A DNA stretch of 64,000 nt from an uncultured Prevotella sp. (GCA_900319905.1 ONQB01000005.1:1-64000); one strand, 5' to 3'. Positions 1 through 8,751 are shown, counted from the first letter of the stretch. Program-made: numbers and translations. Notes: generated by a model from the sequence alone, not told the origin.

Positions 1-13
1 AATACAAAACGAG

Positions 14-577
14 ATGAAAAACTTTAATCCAAGAGCGTGGTTTATGCCACAGTCAGTTATTGTTATTGGCACTTACGATGCCGATGGTACACCTAATGCC
101 ATGAATGCCGCCTGGAGTGGTCAGTGGGATAATGACAAAATCATGATTTCGATGGGCAACCATCAGACCACAGTCAACCTCAACTCTAATCCTGACTTCA
201 CCGTTGCCTTTGCCACGACTGAGACGCTGGTAGCTGCAGACTATGTAGGCGTAGTCAGCGGGAAGAAGGTAAAGGACAAGGTAGCTAAGACCGGCTGGAA
301 CGTCGAGAAGGCCGAGCAGGTGAACGCTCCTGTATTCACTGACTTCCCCATGACGATGGAGTGCCGCATCGAGCGGAAGATTGATGAGTCGGAGACGGGC
401 TACTACATTGTGGCCAAGATTCTGAATATCAGAGTCAACGAGGAATACCTTGCCGAGGATGGCAAGCCCGACTTGGAGAAGATGCACCTGCTGACCTTCG
501 ACCCCGTACATCTCGGCTACCTTGAAATTGGCAAGCGTGTGGGCAACGCCTTCAAGGACGGCACCCAGCTCAAATAA
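14..577 (+). CDS. Flavin reductase-like FMN-binding split-barrel protein
   Basis: A 187-residue cytoplasmic protein of the flavin reductase-like family (FMN-binding split barrel, PF01613 type). The segment PQSVIVIGTYDADG from residue 12 and the following NAMNAAW are typical of the first strands of this fold, and the length is normal for the Bacteroidales subfamily. Such proteins bind FMN and use NAD(P)H to reduce flavin or another acceptor; the substrate of this subgroup is not known to me. There is no signal peptide or membrane segment. The yjbR-like gene follows after 12 nt on the same strand, so co-transcription is likely. The window begins 13 nt upstream, so its promoter cannot be judged. 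Confidence 0.88.
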   Translation: MKNFNPRAWFMPQSVIVIGTYDADGTPNAMNAAWSGQWDNDKIMISMGNHQTTVNLNSNPDFTVAFATTETLVAADYVGVVSGKKVKDKVAKTGWNVEKAEQVNAPVFTDFPMTMECRIERKIDESETGYYIVAKILNIRVNEEYLAEDGKPDLEKMHLLTFDPVHLGYLEIGKRVGNAFKDGTQLK

Positions 578-589
578 CGACATCAGCTG

Positions 590-946
590 ATGAACATCGA
601 AGAAGTACGTGCGTATGCGCTGTCCTTGCCGGGTACGACGGAAGACCAAGCATATGGTGAAGACTGGGTATTGTTTCGTATTGAAGGAAAAATTTTTCTA
701 CATATATGGTTGGACGCCCCAGAGCCCTCCTGTGCCCTGAAGCTTCCTCCTGAGCAAGGACAGACGCTGCGCGACCACTATGACGGCATCCGTCCGGCGT
801 ACCATCTTAATAAGGTGCATTGGAGCGATGTCCTCCTTGATGAGATTGACGGTGACATGGTGAAGGACCTGATCCGCCAGTCCTATCAGCTCGTCCTCAG
901 CAAGCTGCCCAAGCGGTTGAGAGAGAAATATAGGATTGAGCCATAA
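590..946 (+). CDS. MmcQ/YjbR family protein
   Basis: A 118-residue protein of the MmcQ/YjbR family (CyaY-like fold, often annotated as DNA-binding). The opening MNIEEVRAYALSLPG, the central LKLPPEQ and the HLNKVHW segment near residue 70 are family hallmarks, and the length is full. It probably acts in the cytoplasm, but no biochemical role is established beyond a suggested nucleic-acid binding ability. It lies 12 nt after the flavin reductase-like gene and is probably the last intact gene of that transcript. The sequence right after its stop codon passes into gene remnants. Confidence 0.87.
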   Translation: MNIEEVRAYALSLPGTTEDQAYGEDWVLFRIEGKIFLHIWLDAPEPSCALKLPPEQGQTLRDHYDGIRPAYHLNKVHWSDVLLDEIDGDMVKDLIRQSYQLVLSKLPKRLREKYRIEP

Positions 947-968
947 GCACAGGTGACACGACCGAGAT

Positions 969-1208
969 GTGCTCGCATTTGCGGCATCAGCTGATGGACT
1001 CAGAAGAAAAGTCGCTTGGAAAAGTGGACTTGAAGTGGACTTCGTCATTCGATACAAGGGCGAATGCGTGCTGCTTGAGGTAAAAGCTAAGGATGGCAAT
1101 ACGAAGAGCACGCGGACTATTTTGAACCATCCTGAGAAATATCACGTCTATCATGCCATCAAGTTAGGCAACTATAACGTTGGTGGAAAGGAGGGCATGA
1201 TGACCATG
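969..1208 (+). pseudogene. C-terminal remnant of a DUF4143-type ATPase
   Basis: The open frame starts with a GTG but has no real N-terminus. Residues about 20-75 (GLEVDFVIRYKGECVLLEVK, then GNTKSTRTILNHPEKYHVYHAIKLGNY) match the C-terminal PD-(D/E)XK-like DUF4143 part of the large AAA ATPases (about 380-430 residues) common in Bacteroidota. The E-V-D-F and L-L-E-V-K motifs are the nuclease-like core. The ATPase domain is missing. Near position 1200-1212 the frame runs without a stop into a transporter remnant, so the 237-residue reading frame (969-1682) is a chimera of unrelated pieces and is unlikely to make a working protein. Confidence 0.72.
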
Positions 1209-1545
1209 CTGTTCCCCAAGCAGACACAGCGGATGGCAGCATTCCTGCCCGCCTTCTCCTCGGTGATGATTGCGTTGATTGTCGGCATCATCGTCAGTGC
1301 CAACGCACCGAAGTTACTTACCGGTAGTCTGCTCATCGTACTCGTCGTGATGCTGCACAATATCTGTGGTCTGAGCCTTGGCTATCTCGTTGGCCGTATG
1401 CTCCGTCTGCCTCACCACAAATGCTCCGCCATCTCCATTGAGGTCGGCATGCAGAACTCCGGCCTTGCCAGTTCACTGGCCACCGTTCACTTCGCCATGT
1501 ATCCGATGGCCACCGTCCCCGGTGCCATCTTCTCCGTTTGGCAGA
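1209..1545 (+). pseudogene. C-terminal remnant of a bile acid:sodium symporter family transporter
   Basis: In frame with the preceding DUF4143 piece, this codes for about 110 residues of the C-terminal half of a BASS-family (bile acid:Na+ symporter) membrane protein. It has hydrophobic helices (AFSSVMIALIVGIIVSANA and SLLIVLVVMLHNICGLSLGY) and the conserved SIEVGMQNSGLASSLA signature. The family C-terminus normally continues after GAIFSVW. Here that motif is followed at once (about 1543-1548) by the antisense end of the AraC gene. Both ends are therefore truncated. The roughly 200 N-terminal residues are absent from the window. Confidence 0.75.
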
Positions 1546-1547
1546 TG

Positions 1548-2357
1548 CTATTTCCTATAGTCCTTAGGACTCTGTCCAGTATGCGCCTTGAAATACCTCG
1601 TGAGGGCCGACTGGTCGGAAAAATTGAAAGCATGAGTGATCTCTTTCAGGCTCATCGTTGTTGTGCTAAGTGCAAGTTTTAATTGCTGCACGCGATAATC
1701 ATTGATAAGATGCTTTGCCGTAAGTCCGGTGTGCTCGTGGGCTATCTTGCCAAGGTACTTGGTACTGATGTTCATCTTTGAGGCATAGTACATCACCTCA
1801 TGGCCCTCCTGATATTTCTCCTCAAGCAATTGCATGAACCGCGCAAACAGCTGCCGGCTGCGTGAAGTAGTCCTCGTCTGCGTCTGAGGGCTGTCGGGAT
1901 GATACCGCATGAAATCGGCGAAGCCAATAAAGAAAGCCTGTACGAGGTGTGCCGTGATTTTGTCAACAGACGGGATATATGGATCGTTATAGTAGAAGCG
2001 GAACATGCTGAAGAGCGCTTTCACCACATTTTGAATCAATCCGTCGTTGGAGCACACGCGTTCGTCGCGCAATTCCCTGTATATCTCATGCTCTATGTTC
2101 ATGCTGGCAGCGCGCAGGACTTCGGCCGAGTAAACAATGGCCTCAGCTGAGAAGTCATCCGTGGCGTTTTTCCACAGGATGATGTCGTTGGGAAAGAAAG
2201 ATATAAAACTGTCGGTTGACAATTGCCATTGCCCAAAATTAATCTGTATTTCCGCCATTCCACTTTTGCACAGCAGCATTGCTCCGAAGCCGATGGCATG
2301 CTCATCCATCTGCAAGTCTGTTTTCTTTATTTCTCGGAAATCGGTGCTCGTCTTCAT
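1548..2357 (-). CDS. AraC family transcriptional regulator, likely controls the adjacent efflux operon
   Basis: A cytoplasmic AraC/XylS-type regulator with an N-terminal cupin-like sensing region (about residues 15-140) and a C-terminal pair of helix-turn-helix motifs (about 170-269) ending in the typical QSALTRYFKAHTGQSPKDYRK segment. The frame is open to a Met at 2435, but I choose the Met at 2357 because a -7 box (TAATTTTG on the minus strand, 2401-2394) lies inside the longer version; this gives 269 residues and a leader of roughly 30 nt. It is divergent from the TolC/HlyD/MFS operon, the usual arrangement for a local efflux regulator. The inducer is unknown. Confidence 0.88.
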   Translation of the reverse strand: MKTSTDFREIKKTDLQMDEHAIGFGAMLLCKSGMAEIQINFGQWQLSTDSFISFFPNDIILWKNATDDFSAEAIVYSAEVLRAASMNIEHEIYRELRDERVCSNDGLIQNVVKALFSMFRFYYNDPYIPSVDKITAHLVQAFFIGFADFMRYHPDSPQTQTRTTSRSRQLFARFMQLLEEKYQEGHEVMYYASKMNISTKYLGKIAHEHTGLTAKHLINDYRVQQLKLALSTTTMSLKEITHAFNFSDQSALTRYFKAHTGQSPKDYRK

Positions 2358-2393
2358 ATCAGCTGTTGATGTTCTTACTTCCTCTTTTTGCTG

Positions 2394-2401
2394 CAAAATT
2401 A
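2394..2401 (-). promoter_or_regulatory. -7 promoter box of the araC-type gene
   Basis: On the minus strand this reads TAATTTTG followed by C, a match to the Bacteroidota -7 consensus TAnnTTTG. It lies 36 nt upstream of the chosen start at 2357 and within the longer possible reading frame, which argues against the upstream start. No good TTTG -33 box was found at 19-21 nt spacing, so it may need activation. Confidence 0.6.
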
Positions 2402-2423
2402 CAAAAATAAATTCATATAGTTC

Positions 2424-2439
2424 CGTTTTTGTCAAAACG
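2424..2439. promoter_or_regulatory. Inverted repeat midway between divergent promoters, candidate operator
   Basis: CGTTTT-TGTC-AAAACG, two perfect 6-bp arms around a 4-bp spacer. It lies about midway between the -7 box of the regulator (2394-2401) and that of the efflux operon (2479-2486). Its symmetry and position suggest a protein binding site. AraC proteins more often use direct repeats, so the partner is uncertain. Confidence 0.35.
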
Positions 2440-2478
2440 ATGTGATTTTATGTTTCATGCCCTTGCCGGAAATCATTG

Positions 2479-2486
2479 TAACTTTG
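2479..2486 (+). promoter_or_regulatory. -7 promoter box of the tolC-type efflux operon
   Basis: TAACTTTG followed by C, matching TAnnTTTG. A weak -33 candidate, TTTC at 2453-2456, lies 22 nt upstream. The tolC-like ATG at 2532 would have a leader of about 40 nt. Confidence 0.62.
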
Positions 2487-2531
2487 CACCCGATTTTATA
2501 GAGTGACATCAAAGCAGTATTATTAATAGGA

Positions 2532-3839
2532 ATGAAGAAAAGATTGATCATGGCTGTAGTCCTTGCTACAGTCGGTATTCAGGTATTTCATGCTCAGAAC
2601 TCACGTCCGTTGGACATTCAAGGCTTATTTACGCTCATCGATACCAATAACAGCAGTGTGCGTGTCAGCAAAACCGGCATAGAGGCTGCTCGCCACGATG
2701 TCGAGGCTGCCAAGAGCCAGCGGCTTCCCGACATCAATGCCCAACTCTCAGCGAGTTTCATTGGCAACGCCTTGCTCACTGACCGCGATTTCAGCGAGGT
2801 GCACGGATTGCATTCTCCTCATTTTGGCAATCAGCTCATCGTCGATGCCAGCCAGACCATCTATAGCGGTGGTGCGCTGACCGCCGGCATCAAGATGTCG
2901 GAGCTGGGGCTTGAAAAAGCAGGCATTGCCTCCGACCTTACCATCCAGCAGCAACGCTTCCTGGCCTTGAGCCAATATCTCGACTTGGAAAAGATTGCCA
3001 ATCGTGAGCAGGTGGTGAAGAGCAACATCGAACTGACCAAAAAGATCATCAGCGACATCGAGGCGCGGCATCGTCAGGGCGTCGCCCTGAAGAACGACAT
3101 CACGCGCTACGAGTTGCAGATGCAGACTTTACAGCTCGAGTTGACCAAGCTCCGCAACCAGCGCGCCATCGTCAACCATCAGCTCTGCGTCTCTTTGGGC
3201 ATTACCACCTCCGACTCTATTGTCCCCACGGAGCATGTTGCCGACAAGACATTTGCCCGTGACGCCCATGCTCAGTGGCAGTCAGCCGCCATGTCGAGTC
3301 CTACTTTGCGCATGGCCTCGGTAGATGAGCAAATGGCTGGTCAGAAAGAGAAACTGGCAAAGAGCGAGCTGCTGCCCAAAGTGGCGGTGGTGGCACAGAA
3401 CAATTTCAATGGTCCCATCACCTTCGAGCTGCCACCCGTCAATAAGAATCTGAATATATGGTATGTCGGCGTAGGTATCTCTTACCCAGTGTCTTCACTC
3501 TTCAAGAGCAATAAGAAGTTGCGTGCGGCCAAGGTGGCAGTGCGCGAGGCTCAGGAGAGGAAGACGGTAGCTCAAGAGCTCGTTGGCAATCAAATGCAGG
3601 CTGCATGGACCAACTATCAGCAGAGCTACGTGGAGCTGCAAACCCAACAGAAAAGCGTGGAGCTCGCCCGACAAAACTTTGAAGTCGTCAACGACCGATA
3701 CATCAATCAGCTTGCGCTCGTCACCGACATGATCGACGCAAGCAACATGCGGCTGGACGCGGAACTCGCCGAGGTGGATGCCCGCATCAACATCGCTTAT
3801 GCTTATTACAAGATGAAGTACATCGCCGGAGAGTTGTAA
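2532..3839 (+). CDS. TolC family outer membrane efflux protein
   Basis: A 435-residue outer membrane channel of the TolC/OEP family, normal length. It starts with a signal peptide (MKKRLIMAVVLATVGIQVFHAQ, cleavage near residue 21). Two long heptad-rich repeats follow (about 30-215 and 240-430) with typical helices such as LARQNFEVVNDRYINQLALV near the end. It would form the outer membrane and periplasmic exit tunnel of a tripartite pump. It is the first gene of an operon with an HlyD-type adaptor (56 nt downstream) and an MFS pump, divergent from an AraC regulator. The substrate is probably a drug, bile compound or fatty acid; this is inference from the family. Confidence 0.92.
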   Translation: MKKRLIMAVVLATVGIQVFHAQNSRPLDIQGLFTLIDTNNSSVRVSKTGIEAARHDVEAAKSQRLPDINAQLSASFIGNALLTDRDFSEVHGLHSPHFGNQLIVDASQTIYSGGALTAGIKMSELGLEKAGIASDLTIQQQRFLALSQYLDLEKIANREQVVKSNIELTKKIISDIEARHRQGVALKNDITRYELQMQTLQLELTKLRNQRAIVNHQLCVSLGITTSDSIVPTEHVADKTFARDAHAQWQSAAMSSPTLRMASVDEQMAGQKEKLAKSELLPKVAVVAQNNFNGPITFELPPVNKNLNIWYVGVGISYPVSSLFKSNKKLRAAKVAVREAQERKTVAQELVGNQMQAAWTNYQQSYVELQTQQKSVELARQNFEVVNDRYINQLALVTDMIDASNMRLDAELAEVDARINIAYAYYKMKYIAGEL

Positions 3840-3895
3840 ACGACAGAGGACATAGAAAACTACACATTATATTAATATAGAATTCCAATCACATC

Positions 3896-4975
3896 ATGAA
3901 TAAGAGAAAACAGGTTTTAAGAGCTTACAATATCATTGTCATCGCTTTGCTCGTACTCGGGCTGGCTTATGTTTGCAGCCGTTTCATCCATTTCGGCCGC
4001 AAGGAATATACCGACAACGCCATGGTTCACCGCAACATGACGCCCGTCAACACCCGTGTACAAGGCTTCATCAAGGAGATTCGCTTCCATGAGTTCCAAT
4101 ATGTCCACAAGGGCGACACGCTCGTCATCCTCGAAGATGCCGAGTATCGTCTGGCATTGGCTCAGGCTGAGGCCTCACTCCGTGGCCAAAAGCGTGGCAG
4201 TGGTGCCGTGAGTGCGGGTATGCATACCATCAGCCGCAATGTCAGCGTGGCCAGCGAGGGCATGCGCGTGGCCAACGCCGGCATCAGCGAGGCCAAGGTC
4301 AGCATGGACAATGCCAAGCGCGACTACGACCGCTATGCGGCGTTGCTGGCCAAGGGAGCCGTCACACCGCAGCAATATGACAATGCCAAGACGCGTTATG
4401 AGGAGTCGCGCAGCCGCTGGCAGGCCGCACAAGCACGACTGTCACAGGCAGCCGCAAGCCGCACCGCAACAGCCAGTGTGAGCGGAGAGCAAAGCCAGCG
4501 CCTCGGACAGAGCCATGCCGGGGAGAGCGTGGCTGAGGCACAGCTCAACCTGGCACGGCTCAATCTCTCCTATACCGTCATCACGGCTCCCTGCGACGGA
4601 TATGTCGGCAGAAAGAACATCTATGTGGGCCAGTTGGTGCAGCCCGGACAACTCATGGTGAACATTGTCGACCAGAACAGTGTATGGGTGATTGCCAACT
4701 ACCGCGAATCACAGCTCCGTCATATCAAGAATGGTGCGCCTGTCTCGTTCACCTGCGATGCCATTCCCGGCATTACCTATCAGGGCAAGGTGGTCACCGT
4801 CTCCTCAGCCTCCGGTGCTGCTATGGACAACATCCCCGTTGACAATGCCACGGGCAACTTTGTCAAGGTAGAGCAGCGCATACCGGTGAGAATAGAGCTC
4901 ACTGGCGACAACAAAGCCGAGGACATCAAGAAGCTGCTCAGTGGTTTGAATGTGGAGACGGAGGTGAAATACTAA
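3896..4975 (+). CDS. HlyD/EmrA family periplasmic adaptor subunit
   Basis: A 359-residue membrane fusion protein. A single N-terminal membrane helix (about residues 11-29) anchors it in the inner membrane. The first lipoyl half-motif (NTRVQGFIKEIRFHEFQYVH) is followed by a long Ala-rich coiled-coil hairpin (about 80-205), the second lipoyl half (APCDGYVGRKNIYVGQLVQPG) and a beta-barrel region (about 245-350). It links the MFS pump (gene 15 nt downstream) with the TolC-type channel upstream, as EmrA does for EmrB and TolC. The sequence shows no damage. Confidence 0.92.
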   Translation: MNKRKQVLRAYNIIVIALLVLGLAYVCSRFIHFGRKEYTDNAMVHRNMTPVNTRVQGFIKEIRFHEFQYVHKGDTLVILEDAEYRLALAQAEASLRGQKRGSGAVSAGMHTISRNVSVASEGMRVANAGISEAKVSMDNAKRDYDRYAALLAKGAVTPQQYDNAKTRYEESRSRWQAAQARLSQAAASRTATASVSGEQSQRLGQSHAGESVAEAQLNLARLNLSYTVITAPCDGYVGRKNIYVGQLVQPGQLMVNIVDQNSVWVIANYRESQLRHIKNGAPVSFTCDAIPGITYQGKVVTVSSASGAAMDNIPVDNATGNFVKVEQRIPVRIELTGDNKAEDIKKLLSGLNVETEVKY

Positions 4976-4989
4976 AACGATTCAAGACT

Positions 4990-6543
4990 ATGGCCGATCC
5001 AATGATAGGGCGCCCCTTTGCCATGCCCATGCTGAAGGACTTCATTCCCAAGAAGCTCCAGCCGTGGCTCTACCTGGTGTGCGCCGTTATTTTCCAACTT
5101 GTCAACACCATCTACATGGGCTCAGTATCGCAGATGGTGGGCTCCACTGGACTTATGCGTGAGGACATCACGTTCATCTTCCTTTGTGGAGTCGTAGGCG
5201 TGGCAATGCCGTTTCCGGTATTGTTCCGCATGAAGTTCCGTTTCACCAATCGCAGCTTAGAGCTGTTTTCGGTCGGCGGAATGATCATCTGCATCCTGTT
5301 GACGCTGGCACTGTTCAATTTCACCGATGTCCACGTCACATTGCCGTTGCTCTGCCTTCTATCGTTTGTGTGCTGTTATTTGAAGCTCATGGCGACATTT
5401 GAAATCTTCAGCAACATCCAGTTGTGGATGACTCCTCGCCGCGACTTCCGCATCTTCTTCCCGTTGCTCTACATCGTTGTCTTAGGCGATATGAGTGGCG
5501 GAGCATGGGTGTCGTCCCAGTTGACCTATTTCGGCGACTCCTGGCAGACGATGCAGTGGTTTGTCATTGCGTTGCTGCTGGTCGTATGGCTGTTTCTGTG
5601 GACCTGCACGCGCCACTTCCGCTTCATGCGTCCGCTTCCTTTCCTGTCCATAGACTGGCTTGGCGGCGTACTCTGGTCGGTCACGCTGTTGGAGTTGATA
5701 TGGCTGTTCCATTATGGTGAATACTACAATTGGTGGGACAGCCGTATGTGGCGCGGCGTGGTCGTGGCAACGGTCATCACGGCTTACTTTGCGGTCAGCC
5801 GCATGCACCACATCCATCACCCCTATATCGACCCGAAAGCCTTCCGCTACAAGACATTATTGCCGATACTCGGTATGTTTGCCGTGGCTGAGGTGATGAA
5901 TGCCACACCGCAGGTACTGCAAAATGCTTTCACGGGCAGCATAGCGCACTGGGGCATGATGACAACCGCACCGCTCAACCTCATCACCATCGTTGGCAAT
6001 GTCACCGGCTGTCTGTTCTGTCTGTGGTGGATGAAGATGACGCGGCAGGCCTATACCCGTCTGCTGACGATAGGCTTCGCCCTGCTGCTGAGCTACCAGG
6101 TGGCGATGTACTTCATCGTGTATCCCGGACTCAACTTCGAGATGCTCATCGTGCCGACCTTCCTCCGTTCGTTTGGCTATACCATCTTCTTTGTCACCAT
6201 GACGCTTTATCTCGAAGAGCTGATGCCCTTCCAGCATTTCTTCATGGGTCTCACCATCTGCGGTTTCATCCGCAATGGTCTGCTGAGCACCATGACCGAG
6301 AGCATCTACGCCTTCCTGCTGCGCTATCATATCATGGACAATCTGGTCAGTGCCCACCCTTATACGCCCGAGATGAGCCTGCTCACCGGCATCAAGCAAC
6401 TCTATGGCGTGACGTGCATGGGTGGTTGCTTCTTCCTCCTGTTGCTCATGTTGTGGCACGTCAGTCCCGTGCGCTCTACGCTGAAGCACCTGCCTTACTG
6501 GGGTAAGCTCGGTCATGAAATGCGCAAGGAATTAGGAAGGTAG
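4990..6543 (+). CDS. MFS efflux transporter, EmrB/DHA2-like
   Basis: A 517-residue inner membrane protein with about 14 hydrophobic segments, the number expected for the DHA2 (EmrB-like) branch of the major facilitator superfamily. It is the last gene of a TolC/HlyD/MFS set and is probably the proton-driven pump of the complex. The Bacteroidota members of this group are diverged and lack obvious DHA2 signature motifs, so the assignment rests on hydrophobicity, length and gene order. Substrate unknown. The operon ends here; the next 300 nt hold only apparent debris. Confidence 0.85.
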   Translation: MADPMIGRPFAMPMLKDFIPKKLQPWLYLVCAVIFQLVNTIYMGSVSQMVGSTGLMREDITFIFLCGVVGVAMPFPVLFRMKFRFTNRSLELFSVGGMIICILLTLALFNFTDVHVTLPLLCLLSFVCCYLKLMATFEIFSNIQLWMTPRRDFRIFFPLLYIVVLGDMSGGAWVSSQLTYFGDSWQTMQWFVIALLLVVWLFLWTCTRHFRFMRPLPFLSIDWLGGVLWSVTLLELIWLFHYGEYYNWWDSRMWRGVVVATVITAYFAVSRMHHIHHPYIDPKAFRYKTLLPILGMFAVAEVMNATPQVLQNAFTGSIAHWGMMTTAPLNLITIVGNVTGCLFCLWWMKMTRQAYTRLLTIGFALLLSYQVAMYFIVYPGLNFEMLIVPTFLRSFGYTIFFVTMTLYLEELMPFQHFFMGLTICGFIRNGLLSTMTESIYAFLLRYHIMDNLVSAHPYTPEMSLLTGIKQLYGVTCMGGCFFLLLLMLWHVSPVRSTLKHLPYWGKLGHEMRKELGR

Positions 6544-6850
6544 TGTTTTTCCGCCTCTACGACGACCCTTTGCGGAGCCTGGTAGTCGGTCTGTCCCTTG
6601 TGGGCGATAATGTCTAAAATCAGCTTCGCCGCCTACAATGTCTATCTGAAGTTCAAAACAGACGATAATGGTGAGCGTTTTGAGGCCAACGACCAAGGAC
6701 AGAACGAAGCTGGAACGCTTTGACAGGAATGTGATTCCCCGGTAATGGGAAGCGGAGGTACAAACCAGCCGACGACTTGTGGGATGCATTGCCCGACTGC
6801 AGGAGAAGTCTTGTAGTGGGGCAAAGCAATGAACCATGGCTTCGGCTGGT
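6544..6850. other. Gene-free stretch with a possible gene remnant
   Basis: No convincing gene. A 37-codon frame at 6610-6723 on the plus strand (starting MSKISFAAYNVYLKFK) looks protein-like in composition but has no RBS or promoter and ends abruptly. It may be the remnant of a deleted gene. I do not recognise the family. No terminator hairpin is evident after the MFS gene. Confidence 0.4.
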
Positions 6851-7534
6851 CTAAATCACAGTGGGGACGACAATACGCCCTCTACCACCGCAGAAATTTG
6901 TGGTGAGGTCAATGATTTGTTGTGCGCCCTCGCGAAGGTATTCTTCAGATGTGGCGGCATTGCCCTGGACAATATAGAAGATGTTTTTTGTCTCTTCGGT
7001 TACCAGCGTCTTTAGCACTTGGCGGATTTCAAGCCGACACAGCACTTCGTTGCTGTCATCAATATAGCTGTATTCATGGGCAGCTATGGGTATCGGACCG
7101 TCTGCCCCAATGGGCTGGCAGTGTTCAGTGCCATCCGTGAACCGCAGGGTGACATTGCCATCCACCTTATCAATGTTGTGAGCGCCCAAGGCGAGTTTTG
7201 TGTCCATCGATACAAAATTGTATATATCCACGGCCATGTTGATGGGGCTCATTCCTCCATGCTTGCGAAGCAACTTAATCAGGTTCTCTGAGGCCGGGAT
7301 GTTCTTCCTGCGACGGACACCCGTGTTGTCGTGAAGGATATTATACCCTTCGAGAATGGGGTCTTGATGAACGTCCAAGTCCTGATAGCGGACGAGCAGT
7401 TCCTTTATTTTCTCATTGCGGAAGGAATTCCATTCCTCTGAGGGAGTTGCATTGTCGATTCCTTCTATCACATCGAAGAGAATCTTCACCCCTGCGTCCA
7501 ATACATCTTTTGCTACTCTGAATTCCATAATCAT
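6851..7534 (-). CDS. B3/B4 tRNA-binding domain protein (COG3382-like)
   Basis: A 227-residue cytoplasmic protein with a stand-alone B3/B4 domain, the module that in phenylalanyl-tRNA synthetase beta subunits takes part in tRNA and substrate binding or editing. The segment VRRRKNIPASENLIKLL, then GGMSPINMAVDIYNFVS and KLALGAHNID near residues 75-120, is characteristic. Free-standing copies are annotated as putative trans-editing or solute-binding proteins, and their function is unproven. The gene stands alone, with a clear -7 box at 7604-7597 and a leader of about 60 nt. Met1 and Met3 are both possible starts. Confidence 0.85.
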   Translation of the reverse strand: MIMEFRVAKDVLDAGVKILFDVIEGIDNATPSEEWNSFRNEKIKELLVRYQDLDVHQDPILEGYNILHDNTGVRRRKNIPASENLIKLLRKHGGMSPINMAVDIYNFVSMDTKLALGAHNIDKVDGNVTLRFTDGTEHCQPIGADGPIPIAAHEYSYIDDSNEVLCRLEIRQVLKTLVTEETKNIFYIVQGNAATSEEYLREGAQQIIDLTTNFCGGRGRIVVPTVI

Positions 7535-7850
7535 TTTTTAACGATTGCTCTCTTACTTATACATACAACAAGTCAGCAACTCTGCTGAATTCTATGCAAA
7601 GTTAAGCGATTTCTAAGGTTTACGGAATACCCAAAATGTGGGATTTTTACTTAGATGCAGATTGAATTGCGACAATGTGAGGGAGTCAACGCACGTTCTG
7701 CTGCCGGCATTTTCCTTGTGGTGTCTATTAGTGAAGTTAAGCAGTCGGCGTAACAGCGAAGAATTAAGACTACATGTGCAACGGAAAGGAAAGACACGGT
7801 ATGGCAGAGAACTAAAGAGCAGGAACGAAGGAGCAAGCAACGGCCGATAA
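7535..7850. other. Intergenic region with one promoter
   Basis: It separates two minus-strand genes. It holds the promoter of the B3/B4 gene (7597-7604). The remainder shows no gene, repeat or clear terminator for the upstream EamA gene. Confidence 0.5.
7597..7604 (-). promoter_or_regulatory. -7 promoter box of the B3/B4 domain gene
   Basis: On the minus strand TAACTTTG followed by CA, an exact TAnnTTTG match, 62 nt upstream of the start at 7534. Confidence 0.6.
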
Positions 7851-8738
7851 CTATTTTCTGTCTTTGTCCCTCGACCGTACGACCAACGAGGTCTGAACAC
7901 CTACAGACAACAAGATGAGTGCGATACCTCCCCAGAAGGCTGCCGAGAGTTCACCTGCCTCATCAAAGAGCAGCATTGCCATCACGATAGTGTAAATGGG
8001 TTCGAGGTTGTAGCTCAGGTTGACAGTGAACGCCGAGATGGAATGCAGAGCCTGCAGTTGGAGCAGGAAGGGTGCGATGGTAAACACGGAAGCAAAAATG
8101 AGCAAGGCTATCAAATCGTGACCAGGCGGCACAATAACGGCTTTAGGGTCTACTAAGCCATAGACGAGAGTGGCCACGGCAAGGATAATGCCGCCACCCA
8201 TGAGCTCATAGAGCAACATGGTACTGCTCGCCCGACCCGTGTAAGCCTGCACACGCTTGCTGAATACAGAGAAGAACGCATAAAGAAGCGAAGAGAGACA
8301 GCCAACGGCAATGCCGGCACGGTAACGTACATCGAAACCGAAGATGAGCACGATGCCACAGACGGTGAGCAAACTGAGCAGCAGTTCACGCCACGTGGGT
8401 TTATGCCATCTAATAATGGGTTCAATGATAGCAGTGAAGAATCCCACCAGGGCAAAGCATACCGCACCGATGGACACATTGGCCATCTTGATGCTGCCGT
8501 AGTAGCATACCCAGTGCACGGCCAACAGCACTCCGCAACCCATCATCATCGCTACTTGACGTAAAGGCAACCGATGGAGACGGTGCTGCACGCCCATGAC
8601 AAAGGCGAGGAGCAGGGCCGAGAACAATACCCGATAGAACACCAAGGGCAACTCGCCGATAGTTATAATCTTACCAAACAAGCCTGTAGCTCCCGCCAAT
8701 AGTATGGAGGCATGCAGACGCATATATGAATGTTTCAT
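7851..8738 (-). CDS. EamA family (DMT superfamily) transporter
   Basis: A 295-residue inner membrane protein with ten hydrophobic segments and two EamA repeats (about residues 10-135 and 150-285), the standard architecture of drug/metabolite exporters such as RhaT/YdcZ relatives. Polar RVLFSALLLAF and the second-half NLEPIYTIVMAMLLFDE motif (NLEP...E) are typical. The substrate cannot be predicted. The -7 box ends only 5 nt before the ATG at 8738, so the message would be leaderless from Met1, or translation may begin at Met6 (8723). Confidence 0.9.
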   Translation of the reverse strand: MKHSYMRLHASILLAGATGLFGKIITIGELPLVFYRVLFSALLLAFVMGVQHRLHRLPLRQVAMMMGCGVLLAVHWVCYYGSIKMANVSIGAVCFALVGFFTAIIEPIIRWHKPTWRELLLSLLTVCGIVLIFGFDVRYRAGIAVGCLSSLLYAFFSVFSKRVQAYTGRASSTMLLYELMGGGIILAVATLVYGLVDPKAVIVPPGHDLIALLIFASVFTIAPFLLQLQALHSISAFTVNLSYNLEPIYTIVMAMLLFDEAGELSAAFWGGIALILLSVGVQTSLVVRSRDKDRK

Positions 8739-8743
8739 AGCCG

Positions 8744-8751
8744 CAAAGGTA
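8744..8751 (-). promoter_or_regulatory. -7 promoter box of the EamA gene, implies a leaderless transcript
   Basis: On the minus strand TACCTTTG followed by C; only 5 nt separate it from the ATG at 8738. Transcription should start at or next to the start codon. Confidence 0.58.

Noticed and set aside
1548-2435. Longer AraC start at 2435
   Set aside because: The -7 box of the gene lies within the added 26 codons, and the AraC homology begins after the Met at 2357.
5857-6516. 219-codon ORF opposite the MFS pump
   Set aside because: Shadow frame of a hydrophobic membrane protein; the translation is highly charged, as expected for the complement of hydrophobic codons.
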